NCBI GenBank assembly: GCA_020740775.1
Contig: JAHEWK010000044.1
Span: forward strand, 62,001 to 126,000
Origin: Ilyonectria destructans
Lineage: Eukaryota; Ascomycota; Sordariomycetes; Hypocreales; Nectriaceae
Length of the DNA: 64,000 bases
Direction: 5' to 3'
Shown here one piece after another: positions 10,388 to 21,339 of the stretch; positions within the stretch are counted from its first letter, which is position 1, and each line of letters starts with the position of its first letter. Both the position numbers and the translations under genes were made by a program. The notes beneath the pieces are model-generated. The model made no database searches and was not told the DNA's origin. It saw only the letters and a program-made list of their open reading frames with translations.

Positions 10388-11187
10388 ATGACTTTACGAC
10401 GTAAGCCATCCTTTTATGTGGAAGAAAAGCCATCTTTGGTTCATAAGATTCTCCCAGCTTATCTCAATAGACATCCAGAGGCCGACTATTATCCTATTCG
10501 CTCTGTGGACACAACCTGGATAGGCCAACGCCGCAATTGGACGATGCGGCAATTAGTCACTGTCCAAGAACTAAAGAGAAAGGCCCTATCTGAACTTAAT
10601 CGTCTTGCTGAAATCACACATGACAACATTGCACAACCCGTCGCACTTTACAACAAGGATGACGAACTATTCATTGTATATGCGTATATGGACCTAGATC
10701 TCTTTGATCTCCTTCCACTCTCGGAAAGGGAGATTGCTAGTGTCATGAACCAGGTAAGATCGACGACATAAACATACTCCCATAAACTTATCTCGCTAGA
10801 TCACGAGTGCATTCCAGTATCTTAGGAAAAGTTTTATCTCGTTCCGCATAGATTCTATACGCCTCAACTCCAATGGCATTATCAAAATCGGTTAGAACAT
10901 CTTCAGCGAACCAACACAATATCGACTGACCCGGAGTAGTGTTAGATTGGAGCTATGAACCGAACGCAGAGGCTGTTTACCAAGAAGCCGACGAAAAGTA
11001 CTTAATGACATATCTAGAGGAAATCATGAAGATGATGGGACAGAGCTTTAATCTCTGGTCTTCCGATGCGGCGGATTTTCTTGCATCTCAGCACCTCCCA
11101 GAAACATCTGTACGAACTACAACCATGATGAAGAATCAAGCTAACCGTAAAAGCACCCATTCCTTGCAAATTCACCTAGTCATATGA
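10388..11187 (+). pseudogene. Degenerate protein-kinase-like gene
   Basis: From ATG 10388 an N-lobe-like segment (VTVQELKRKALSELNRLAE, then ITHDNIAQPVALYNKDDELFIVYAYMDLDLFDLL) resembles the alpha-C helix to hinge of a kinase. A 46-nt intron (10754-10799, GTAAGA to CTAG) leads to ITSAFQYLRK and IRLNSNGIIKIG, then a TAG at 10893. The HRD catalytic loop is absent and the DFG position reads KIG. Later pieces in other frames (EHLQRTNTISTDPE; LDWSYEPNAEAVYQ ... SSDAADFLA) look like the C-lobe end. The gene is broken by a stop and frame changes. It belongs to the class of atypical kinase-like genes scattered through fungal accessory regions, possibly a pseudokinase even before it decayed. Confidence 0.6.
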
Positions 11188-12153
11188 TATTACGAAAACC
11201 TGCCCATTTTGCTATCAAAAAGAAGCTAATTTCCAAAGCCACTATTCGCTAGTCAGGCGCTGTGCTAGGAAGTCACCAATACGGATATTAGAAAATGCCA
11301 CTCAGATAAGAGGCTACCGAGGACCCTGTAAGTACTTAAAGAGTAAGTGATACGGCATCGAAATGAAAGCGCCGGCTTTGATCAGCATGTTAGAGTTTAA
11401 AATGAATGAGCAGCTCTTCGCCTCGACAGAGGCCTTGTGCGCCACCGTGAAAGATTTCAACTTAACTGGGTATTCATTGGAATAAGGTATAGTTAGTACC
11501 ATATCTGTTTAAATATGAAAATTTAGCGTCTGGAGAAAGAAATTGTCTATCTCACACACTTGGTTCGTTATATCTTACTAAGACCTTCAGAGCTCTTTCC
11601 ATTTTCTAATTTTACGATTTCGCGAGCCCTTTCACGTGGAATTTCAATGAGCCCTTGCCTTAACTGCTCAACTTTTCCTCGATTATGAATCGTTAAGCCC
11701 AATTTAGTGCTGGCCTTCGTCCTAGCTATCATCGTATTCTTTTCAGCGTTGCTGCTTGTACTTCGCTAGGACGGAACTTAATTCTGTGCTTCGATCCCTC
11801 TACTGATGTTCTCAATCTCCTTCACCGGCTCTTTACAAGCAAATGGTAAATGCCTAAGTGTTTTTGCTTCCTCCAGGTAAAGGTCACCTGCTAAATTCTT
11901 TGCAGCGTATTCATCTCTCGGAACGAAGGGCTACAGTTAATACTCAATTCAGGAGTACCTGCCACAATCTACAGAGGTTTGATGCATATAGTTAAGTCCA
12001 GGAAGATCGTTAAAGATTAAAGAGACACTCAAGAATGCTGAACACAAGGAAACGCGGTATGGGCAATATGAGGTTCTTTTGTCAGGAACTTATAGTTCTC
12101 ATTATAATTATGTAAGTTAACGATTGGTTATGTTAAGCCAGTCCCGTCATAAT
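11188..12153. other. Gene-free stretch with a decayed helical frame
   Basis: No intact gene. On the minus strand around 11585-11780 a frame reads KASTKLGLTIHNRGKVEQL and IPRERAREIVKLE before stops, suggesting a decayed helical protein. No repeats were recognised. Confidence 0.35.
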
Positions 12154-13509
12154 CTATCGTATCCAATCTCCTCTTTCTACATTCACCGTTCCTGAAACTT
12201 CAGGATGCCCGTAGAGTGACTGTATCAAGTCTCGATTTTGATGCGGTGTAGTGAGATTAGTTTCTCTACTCTCTGTAACGATCCGCACCTCTGTGTGCAT
12301 CTGTATCTGATTGGGTGACTTCTCAATACCATTTTCTGAAGGTTTCTGATACCAAGACATCGATGCGTCCCTCCGCTGGTACGTTCCATCAGTTACAATG
12401 CTTGCTATTCCTGTATACATGTCTGGATGTGTCGATCTAGAGCCCGGATCAGGCGGTTGCTTCGAAATAATGTCGCCTGATCGTGGTGTGTAAGAAAGCG
12501 AGCCCATGATCGACGAGAATTTTCTTCGAATGAACGGCATGACTACCGGCACGTTCGTTATTACGACCCCCCCAAAGGTCTCTCGTATCGCCCAATAACC
12601 CGCTTGTTCTACACCTTTCAGGGGGTTCTCGGCCACGTGTTAGCCAATATATTGGCTGGGAATCTGGGAAGCTAAAGAGCAACTCACTATTAGGATTAAA
12701 ATGCATCGCAATGTTCCTGCAGCCATGACAAATCCACCGCCGGAGAATAGTATGATCAATCCAAGCTTCTTCGGGGTTGGAATTCGCGCCGACCAAAATA
12801 TGGACACTGAGATTGACAATAAATACATGTCAGTTAGCGCGTTAAGAATGACTGTCACGAATAGATTAAGACTAGACACTGCAGGCTGGCAATGATCTAA
12901 ACCAGCTCAAGTTAGCATGGCATCTTCATAATGGAGAGGATTCGGCCCTACTGCCTGGATCCGGATTGATCTGCCAGGACTTATGGAGTGGCTGGCAGCC
13001 TAGTAAGATGGAGAGGAGAACAACAACCCATGTCGTGGATATCAGGGCAAACCCCGTATAAACACGCGATCGATAGCTTCTCCTGCCATCTGTTAAACGT
13101 AAATAGAAAGTGCATATCGCCGCCTTCAGTGTCCAGAGCAGAGTGGTGTAGACGGTCCACCCTGCGACCTGCGTCTTGGACCCGTTGACACGCAAGAGGT
13201 GTTCTTGACTGTCCGTATCCAACGCCTGTCTCTCCTCATTTGTCATACCATTGTTAGCTAAGCCCCGCCAATAGGCCCCGACAGTATATGCAAGTGTAGT
13301 TTCTGCTGAGTACAGAAGCTATGATTGGCCATGTTAGTTCCACACATTCCAGGAGGGAGGGCATCTCTTACTGCTGCGACAAACATCAAATAATCATCCC
13401 ATTCGAGGTTTCTAATGCCCAAAGTGCGAATTCTGAACCAAATCCGAAGGCTGAGGATGCTCAGGCCAATGGCCAGAAGGATGAAGGCTTCGGTAGTGAA
13501 GCTGTTCAT
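12154..13509 (-). CDS. Pth11-like integral membrane receptor (fungal rhodopsin-fold), four exons
   Basis: Four exons (13509-13372, 13318-12952, 12896-12688, 12627-12154) separated by introns of 53, 55 and 60 nt with good donors (GTAAGA, GTAGGG, GTGAGT) and matching phases give about 395 residues. Family marks are the first-loop motif RNLEWDDYLM, then AYTVGAYWRG, the helix set VAGWTVYTTLLWTLKAAICTF, GCQPLHKSWQINPDP, NHCQPAVSS after the second intron, and AIRETFGGVVITNVPVVMPF near the last helix, before a hydrophilic tail of about 120 residues. Seven membrane spans are expected. The family includes Pth11-related receptors that sense surface or chemical cues at the plasma membrane. There is no CFEM domain. 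The gene appears intact; the ligand is unknown. Confidence 0.82.
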
Positions 13510-14668
13510 CTTCACATGGACATTCCAAACAGCGGAAAACGATCCAGATCTTAAGATAGTGACCACAAGACGCTTTATATGGTAAGCATGGCAAATTTAA
13601 AAGAAGGATCCTGTAGCAAGTAGCCTAGGATATATATGTTGGTGTTCAATTCATTTTTGAGTGGATAGACAGGGATGAAATGTGTTACATATTAATTAGC
13701 AAGTCTATGTCTTTAACAAACATGTTCTCTTATGCCGTACTGCCATTTTTCTCTCTTCGGCAAATTTAAGGGCACTCATCTCAATGTACCCATCCTGGAG
13801 TATTTGGGCAGGAACCTACTGTTGATTTGACTACTGTGTGGTACGTAGCTTGGAAACCCCAATAAGCTGTCCAAAATCAGGCTTGGTGATGACTGTACGG
13901 CGACGTGTCTGCAAAGGCAGGAAGTCCTTAGACTCAGGGCAACAGGAAAGAGTAAAACAGATCCTATACAGTAATAAAAGACTACATCCCTAAAGACAAT
14001 AATTCCTGTCACACTACCAAAGTGGAACATTCTGCAATACAGAGACAATACAGTATCATACACTTTGTCCCACTAACACGTATATATGGCGCCACCTTTC
14101 GAACACACCAGAAGCTTTTTCATCAGGGTAAGAAGTTTCTGGTTATGATTGGAAATACGTCACAGTATGTACTACACTGTCTTTATCAATACTTGATCTA
14201 GCAATGCATTCCCTGAACTGTTAGCCAAGGCCCCGGCTAATTTCTAAGAAGGGTGCTATAGTATAACTAGTCAATGACAACAAACAAAATAGTTTACGAT
14301 GGATTGTGTTGAAAAGGTAGCTTAACAGGAGTTACATGCAATTATACAACTTTAAACCTCAAAATTAATCTAAAGTGGTGATAATCTAGGTGGTACTCCT
14401 GGACTCGATGTCAGGGCTGGTCCCAATCCAGCAAGGCAAACCACATATGGGATCCACACTATCATATGTTGATGGGGGAACATAGACAGTTGACAGTCGG
14501 CCTATTTGTTTAACACCACCTAAATGGGTCATTCTCCTAATAGACGGATTATATGACAGGGCTTGTTAATGGAAATGGTGTGAATACCCGGAATAAATTG
14601 AAATAACCAATGATGCCCAGAGCTATTGGTATGAATAGCAACCAGTTATAGCCCGTATATATCATTAA
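13510..14668. other. Intergenic stretch without recognisable gene
   Basis: About 1.16 kb between two minus-strand genes. It should hold the receptor's promoter and the 3' region of the acyl-CoA oxidase-like gene. No conserved ORF, long repeat or RNA gene was seen. Confidence 0.4.
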
Positions 14669-16517
14669 TTACAGTTTGCTCTGATGATTATTCAACTTGG
14701 CGCAAGAGCCTCCAAAGGCCTGGAGGCCACCGCAAAATTCTTCCCAGGACTCAGATGTCATTATTGGGGCTGTAATATAGTCAGCTGTTTCTAAAGTCTG
14801 TCGCTCCTGCAAAAGAATAGGGAGAGCAGCATCGTATGCGTCTGTTATGGAGTCGAGAAAAGCAACTCGTGTGACAAGCCCTTTCTCAACGTACCAGCCC
14901 ATGTCCGCTTCAATACAGAGCTTTTCAAAAAGGCACAGTACTTCCGAGCGGACTCCTTTGTCTTTAGCTGCTTCATATGCCATGCGATGGCCGATGGCCT
15001 CGACCAAAGATCGACAGCGAGGTAGTATATGGCGATTAAATTCTTGATTGCGATGGTTATTATAGCCACCCAGGTTGGCCATTTTTTCTTTCGCTTCTAG
15101 GAATACACCTCTTTCGTGTTGAGCTAGGTATATTGCCGGGTCCTTTGGAGGAGGCAATTGATATTTATCCCCAAGGAGTTCAGATGCGAGGCCTTGAATA
15201 GATGTGAGTAATGGCCACAGATGAGTTTCAATTTTAACTCACGTATACACAATACTAGTGTATCACCCTCCGCGATTGCGTTACCCTGAAAGGTAAGTGC
15301 CAATTCACTGATTTGGTTGTACGAAAATAAGCCTTGCCATCCACATCGCTCCGAAAGCTCTTTCAGATGGTGTGAGGCCTGTACAACAGATGCTTTGAAG
15401 ATGGTTCCAAAAGCATGGCGGACGAGCTGCGACCGTTTCGGGTTCATGAAGTTGCTAATTGTCCACCGGGCATATGCATCTAGCACAACTCCATTGACTA
15501 GACCTCGTAAAATCGGATGCTGCTGTGTGCTAAAGCTCATGATCGGGATTCTCACGTGGTCTGCCGGACCTGCAGTGAGTCGCCGCTGACTATATCGAGC
15601 GGTTATCTCACTTGCCATTTTGATAGATGAAACGCCCATTATGGATAGGGACAGAGTTCCAATAGACACTCGCCAAATCTGTCGGAAGAAATCTGCCCGT
15701 GGCTCCCTAGGTTTGGAAAGGGAACCGAGAAGGGCTGTTGGTGGGAGACGAACATGCTTGAAGCTGGTTATGGCGTGGTCTAATGGCTTGGTTCCGGGAC
15801 GGGTTGGTAAAGCGCGAGATACAACCCCTGTGCTCATAGTTTTATCATCTGATAACCATACTAAGAACTGCTTCACTCCATGGTCAATGTGGTCAACCAT
15901 TAAGCGAGCAAAAACAATAGCGATGCGGGGGATCCCGCACTGTGGTGTGCTAGGTGGCATCGCCTTCGCAGCCGCCAAACTTGGCGTGTGCAAACTGAAG
16001 TAGCCATCAGGCAAGAGAGTTGCCGTTGTTTCAAGATTCCGGGCATCCAAGCCATGTCCGACTTCGGTAAGCATGAACTCTCCACAAACGTTGAAGTTCA
16101 AGAGATCGTTGAGTACGCCCGATAGGTCTGGGCGGCTTTCTGTATAGGCACTAAGAGTTCCAATGCAGAGATTCAAATGAATGGTTGCAATAATAAAAGC
16201 AGTCATATCACGAACAGATATCACTGCATCATGTTAGCTCCGGCTTTCCAATTCGACGCCTCCAAAATCAGAGAATCATACAGTCAAAATAAAAGTCCCA
16301 GAACTTTGGTGTGAGGTTCTTGATGTCACTGATCGTGAGACCTCGCAAAATGTCAACATTGGCTACAGTGCGGGAAACAACAACACCAACCACTTTGTTT
16401 ACACATGGATCGGGCTCTTTCGTAGTGCAATCGAATTGTTTCGGGTGAAGCTGGAGTATCCCTATCTTTTGCCGCCGACCAAATATCAAGAGCGAGCAGT
16501 GGCTTAGAGAAAGTCAT
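14669..16517 (-). CDS. Acyl-CoA oxidase-like flavoenzyme with C-terminal SKL
   Basis: Four exons (16517-16403, 16341-16282, 16223-15243, 15192-14669; introns 61, 58 and 50 nt, all with consistent phase) give about 559 residues. The N terminus reads LDIWSAAKDRDTPAS and ISDIKNLTPKFWDFYFD. The flavin-domain core follows with CGEFMLTEVGHGLDARNLET, MPPSTPQCGIPRIAIVFARL and DHAITSFKHVRLPPTALLG, then a helical C-terminal domain. Acyl-CoA oxidases oxidise acyl-CoA to trans-2-enoyl-CoA with FAD and oxygen in peroxisomes. The protein ends in QSKL, a canonical PTS1 peroxisome signal, which supports the exon model. It is somewhat shorter than typical oxidases (about 650-700 residues), mainly at the N terminus. 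The substrate is unknown; such paralogues occur in beta-oxidation and in secondary-metabolite pathways. Confidence 0.83.
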
Positions 16518-17107
16518 GGTTGCATAAACAAAGAAGCTAATGTCACGATGCGTTGGGGTAGTAAGGTGTTGGTGTCGGCTGCATACCGTCGTGATGGGCT
16601 TATACAGTGGCGAGCGAAGAGTCTCCTTTAAACACCCTGTGAATATGTTCGAGACGGATTACAGCCTATTGAGTACATTTAGGTCCTAAAAGTGCCTTAA
16701 TAACCAAAGACTACCCAGCGTGTAGCCCGCGAAATAAGCACGTTCTGGACCTTACGTCGGTAGGCAGGACCAAACATCTCGAATAGCTCTAATATTCACA
16801 TGCCGTCGGCATTTTTCGGGCTTAAGACTAATATGCTCTACTCGTTGCACATGCACAAGGACTATAGTCAGTTTACGGCTGCACTTTCATTCAGCAAAAT
16901 TAAAAAGTTAGCTTTGTGGGTTAAGCCTAGTAATGAGATCTCAGACCTCATATCCTAGTATAAGTAGATGATCGTCCCTATTCTCAATTCACTTTACTCG
17001 TTATCAAACTAATGACTCGATCAGCACCGAGCCCGGCTTGAGGTACAAAGTAATAGACCTTTTAAAGCACCTGAACCCTAAACATCCTTCACCTTAAAAG
17101 CCAGAGC
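16518..17107. other. Divergent promoter region, no gene seen
   Basis: About 590 bases between the minus-strand oxidase and the plus-strand membrane gene. No repeat or ORF of note was seen. It probably contains both promoters. Confidence 0.4.
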
Positions 17108-17680
17108 ATGGAGTCTGTTGACATGCGTAAGTTTCATTCTGAATTAGTTTTTAACTTGAAGCGGTCATTGATGTTGTATTTCAAAGCGGACAAACCGGTA
17201 AGCAGGGGAGAGATCGCTGTATTTGACCGTGTCCTGCGTTTCTATCGAACATTTGATGTTATTGCAGCTTTGCCTGCTATCGTTGCCTCAGTGGTTATGA
17301 TATTCGGTGGCTTTCAGGGCTATCGGAAGACTGTTATGATCCAGATAGCAGCAGCGTTACTTATTAGCTCTGTGTTGACAAGCATAATCGCTCTAACACT
17401 CGCTAAGATGCTGCTTTTCAAGTTTGAGGGCCACCAACACTCGATTGAGAGAAGATCAGCAATTTTATGGCTTCCAACTATTTTAGTTGATATCAGTATT
17501 GTTGAGGTTCTCGCTGGTCTCGTTTTCTGGATTGTGGATAGTTACCCCACCTGGGTTGCTCTATTGATTGGAATTGAGGCTCTTGTACTCTTGATCGGCA
17601 TAATGACTCTAGCTTGGAAGATGTGGACGGAAGGGCTCGCGTCGCGGCCGTCGAAACTCGATGAATCTGGAGCTCAGTAA
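17108..17680 (+). CDS. Small multi-pass membrane protein of unknown function
   Basis: A single exon of 190 residues starts at ATG 17108. A short basic N terminus (about 50 residues, with LKRSLMLYFKAD) precedes four hydrophobic spans near residues 52-68, 78-103, 120-143 and 148-168, and a charged tail. The pattern of one hydrophilic N terminus and four close helices is compatible with a small plasma- or endomembrane protein. No family motif was recognised. It lies directly upstream of the repeat nest and seems intact. Confidence 0.6.
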   Translation: MESVDMRKFHSELVFNLKRSLMLYFKADKPVSRGEIAVFDRVLRFYRTFDVIAALPAIVASVVMIFGGFQGYRKTVMIQIAAALLISSVLTSIIALTLAKMLLFKFEGHQHSIERRSAILWLPTILVDISIVEVLAGLVFWIVDSYPTWVALLIGIEALVLLIGIMTLAWKMWTEGLASRPSKLDESGAQ

Positions 17681-17844
17681 CAGAGATCATCTTCGTTATA
17701 CCGCAAGGTATTGGTGTTCAGTATGTATCATCAACCTTTATGTAGTCCATAGTGGGTTGGCTGGCAAACAACAGACGGGACAAACCATGGTTGCCACGAT
17801 GCAGCTAGGTATGACCCATCGCGCGATGGAGGCACGTGCTGTCG

Positions 17845-17971
17845 GTTATAGAATGTAACTTACCCATGCGGCCGGGTTCTCTTGGGTGAAGGAGGGGACA
17901 TAATTTAAGTACACAGGAGCCCTAGATAGACAATTTTCAGACTTTCTTAGTCTAACTTATTACTTTTTACA
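17845..17971 (+). repeat. Older dispersed repeat unit, copy 2 (interrupted)
   Basis: Homologous to 8985-9142. It is split here by the 3.3-kb element at 17972-21258, and its continuation (AAAAGTAGTGTTGATATAGG) resumes at 21265. The repeat therefore predates the insertion. Confidence 0.6.
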
Positions 17972-18081
17972 TAACGTACATGATAAGCGAGTGGATCAGA
18001 CAAGTGAGTGGATCACTCTTTCACCTTAAATTGCAATTTAAAAAAAGTCTTTAAAAATTCAAATTAAGCCTAAAATAACTA

Positions 18082-18157
18082 CCCGTAGGGTCTTACTAAG
18101 TGGCTCCGCCACTTAGTAGGGCCGAAAAATCTGGAACAGTCAGAAAAAGTTGGAACA
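18082..18157 (+). repeat. Left terminal inverted repeat of the pogo element
   Basis: A 76-bp repeat beginning CCCGTAGGGTCTTACTAAG and ending AAAAAGTTGGAACA. It matches the right TIR at all but one position. Confidence 0.93.
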
Positions 18158-18392
18158 GTGTGACCCCCCTAAAACCACAGCCAAAAATGGCCCCCGATGC
18201 TGCAATTGATTCTGACAGACGTTCAAGCAATTTTATTACAGAAAAAATAGATATCCTAGGAGCTGAAGGTCTCGCGAAAACGACTATGTCATCAAATGCC
18301 GTGAAAAATGTGCCCTTGCGCCGGAATCGCAGCCCGCGTGCAGACATGCAACCAACTTAGCTAGGTCTTTGAGGCCGCTCTGCTACCGCAAT

Positions 18393-20769
18393 TTATATGG
18401 CATCGTGTCTGTGAGAGCCGTCACGATTCCTGAGGCTGTAGCGGAATGTCTCTAGGTCCTTCATTATATGCTTGTACGTAGGCTGGCGATGTTGTGTGCG
18501 GTGTTTTGGGCATGGTGTTTCTGGCCCCTCATCCACTTCTTCCGCCCAACTGAGCGGCGGCGAGGATCGTTCCCACGGCTGCAAATCTTGTGATGCCGTG
18601 ATAATTTCGATATCATCGTCATCACCTGACTCGCCTCTATCGTATATATCATTTTCGGGCTCGAGGAAGTTCTCGTTGGTGTCGTCTTCGTCGTTGAAGT
18701 CGCCGAAGTTGGTGGGGCTGAAGGAAGCATCACGTTCCAAGTCACGGCGTAACGCAGTCAGCTCTGTGGCCTCAGAAAGAGGTTTGGCTGCATAGTGAAG
18801 CTTGCGGATAGCTGCTTGAATACGAGGATCAGGTTTGGTATCGATGATGAAGCCGTCATTGCGTTGCCCAAGGAGGTCGAGATACTTTTGGCTGGAGTTT
18901 TCCATGTCTAGAAAGTGATCCTTCCGGCCAGTTAGCTCTAGCCACTTCTTAAATACAGGGACCTTATTCATAACGCCGTCAACTTCAGCTTCTTTATTAG
19001 AAGATCGCCATTCTTCCCTCAGCTTATCCATCTCTTTCTTCAAGGTTGCCCGGTGGCCTCGTAGCTCGCGGCGATGACTCTTTTCAGCCTCAACTCTGAG
19101 GGTCTCTTCCTGTTGCTGCCGGATCTCAGCTAAGCTCGAACTCGTGATAAAGCGGCCTTGGGGCTTGACTGACTTGCCGCGGCGACGGACTCGTGATAAG
19201 CGGTCGATGCGTTCTGCGCGGTTATGACAGAAGGCAGCAACTTTGGCGTTGAGAATAGCAGCTTCGTGAACAACTGAGCAGACCTGCCGAAGGGCAGCAC
19301 GTGACGGCGAGCTCAGCAACTGACTGTATTTAGCATCAAGATGCTGTACGGTATCTGAGGCTCCTTGGAATCGCGTTTCTGGTGGGAGAAGTGACTCATA
19401 GGCAGGGTCAACAGCCTCACGCTGCTTTCTCTGTGCCAACACCAACTTCGTGATTACCGGCATGCTATTTGGCGGGAAGAGACCGGTTTTCTCGAACCCT
19501 GATATGATGTTATGTGTGCTGAAGCCAGCATCAAAGATCTTTTGGAAGGCAGAGACGAAATCGATGCGGTTGAAGGCAAGGTTGCCTTCCTGAAGAGACT
19601 TGCGGATAGCTGCTTGGTGTGCGTTCTTTAACGGCTGAAAGACACCAACATCCATCGGCTGCATGATGTGGGTTGAATGCGGTGGCAGCATCACGATCAG
19701 GATGTCAAATTGGATGCAATATTCGATAAACTGGAAGGATGAGTGCCCTGTAAAGCCATCGATGACTAGAAGGCGCCAGATCTTCTCCTCTTCAGGATGG
19801 TAGTTAGGCGGCCCATTGACTGTGACTTCAGCAACGCCGTCAACACACTTCCACTCATCACAACCAAACCAGTCATTAAGTGTGACCCCGAGTCTCGAGG
19901 CTTGTGCTGACTTCATCCAGGAAACCCGGTTGAACTCGTGAAGCCAGTCAAATGTGACTTCGGCGTTGCTGAACGCTGTCTGTCCGTACGAACCGCATAT
20001 TATCATCAGCTTCAACAGCGGCGAAGTTTTCCGTGGGAAATGACTTGAAGATAAGCCAGGGAGGAATAGAGTCTCCTACTGCGTTTCCTGCGCCGATGAG
20101 GGTGCAAGACTCACGATTAGCTGGATCCAGCACTTCAGGGCGAGAGGCACGCGTTGTGCGCACAACGAGGACCTGTACGGTCTCTCGAAGGCAGCCGATT
20201 CGAAGGCCGGCTTCATCTTCATTCCAGATCTCTGAGGCGCCAATTCTCTTGGTTTTAATGAGTTCCTCAAGATCCTTGAAGAACGTAGTCATATCAGCAA
20301 TATCTGTCGATTCGAATGACTTCCGCGACTTCTCAACAGCCTTCAGGAACGAGCCACGAAGCTCTGGGTGGTCTTTGCGAAACTGGGGATACCAGGCTTT
20401 TGAGACTGGAGTCGATTCCGGGTCTCTTTGAAGCCGGAAGCTATTCGCAGCCGCCTCAACTTGCGGCTTGGAGGCAGGAAACCCGGCGCGTTCCATCCAC
20501 CAAACGTACGCCGCGATGGCATCGCCTTCAGCAGGCGTCAACAACGTCGGGCGGCCTCGAGGCCGGGATGTATCGAAAGAGTTGCTTTCCAGCTTCTTCA
20601 GCTGCCTATGGACTTCACTTGTGCTGACTTCATAGATGCGTGCGGCGGCACGAAGAGAGAGAGGGTTTTTCCTGACCCGAAGGCGGGCGTTGATGGCTCT
20701 CTGGCGCAGGATCTCGCGGGCGGCCTTTTGGCCTTGGATTTGCTTGATGGTATCGGCAGAAATCATCAT
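18393..20769 (-). pseudogene. Pogo/Fot1-family transposase, frameshifted
   Basis: The first part from ATG 20769 has an N-terminal helix-turn-helix DNA-binding region (PLSLRAAARIYEVSTSEVHR, then a Tc5/CENP-B-type segment with RGRPTLLTPAEGDAIAAYV) and the start of the DDE domain, including WNEDEAGLRIG with the first catalytic Asp. The second part, in another frame from about 20000, continues with LLVIDGFTGHSS (second Asp) and PPHSTHIMQPMDVGVF (third Asp), then a long charged coiled C terminus (YRHDAI-like end near 18396). The frames switch near 19985-19995, and a 2-nt loss in an ACAGAC-ACAGCG context is enough to explain it. All catalytic residues are present, so the enzyme died recently. CENP-B is a domesticated relative of this family. 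Confidence 0.88.
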
Positions 20770-20866
20770 GAACAAATTTGGTATGGATTACACCTCGTGG
20801 TGTCGATGAAATGATTGATTTTACGTAGTGAAGCGTTGATATTTACGACAGCTTGCGGTGGTGGGG

Positions 20867-20942
20867 TGTTCCAACTTTTTCTGACTGTTCCAAATTTTTC
20901 GGCCCTACTAAGTGGCGGAGCCACTTAGTAAGACCCTACGGG
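20867..20942 (-). repeat. Right terminal inverted repeat of the pogo element
   Basis: Inverted partner of 18082-18157, followed by the second TA target dinucleotide. Confidence 0.93.
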
Positions 20943-21339
20943 TAAAAACTTAAAATAAAGTTGATTAACTTAAATGAATTATTTTATAAGCAAATTTTCT
21001 TAGATTTTATACCCCTTTTTTAAATTTAGTTATTAAGAAAAAGCTTATCTGCACTAGTTTCTTTTCTTATTTTTATTTTTAAAATATTAAATAAATTAAG
21101 TAAAATTCTAAGAAAAATGTTAGGTGATGATTTTTTATTTGAATATCGAAAATTAATTCCTTAAAAGTCCTAGAGTTATATAGCCCGTTTTAGAAAATTG
21201 AAAATTACGACTTTTAGCTGTACAGTATAAGTGATCCACTCGCTTATCATATACGTTATACTACTTTTATAAAAGTAGTGTTGATATAGGAGTTAATGCT
21301 TATAATCTTCTACACGAAAAAAAAAAAAAAAAAGAGGAT

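Larger units (their letters stand above)
18082..20942 (-). mobile_element. Pogo/Fot1-type DNA transposon, 2861 bp
   Basis: The element is bounded by 76-bp terminal inverted repeats (18082-18157 and 20867-20942) that differ at one base, and flanked on both sides by TA (18080-18081, 20943-20944), the target duplication of Tc1/mariner/pogo elements. The left arm includes a perfect hairpin, ACTAAGTGG-CTCCG-CCACTTAGT. It holds one minus-strand transposase gene, now frameshifted. The near-identical TIRs indicate a fairly recent insertion into the surrounding MITE-like element. Confidence 0.93.
17972..21258. mobile_element. MITE-family element carrying a nested pogo transposon
   Basis: The ends are inverted: TAACGTACATGATAAGC then GAGTGGATCA on the left, and TAACGTATATGATAAGC then GAGTGGATCA on the right, read from the opposite strand. 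The arms (17972-18081 and 20943-21258) align with the MITE at 9143-9721, including ACCTTAAATT and the internal ACGGGCTATATAAC block. Removing the nested pogo element and one TA leaves about 424 bp, close to the MITE size. It is non-autonomous and AT-rich. Confidence 0.78.
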
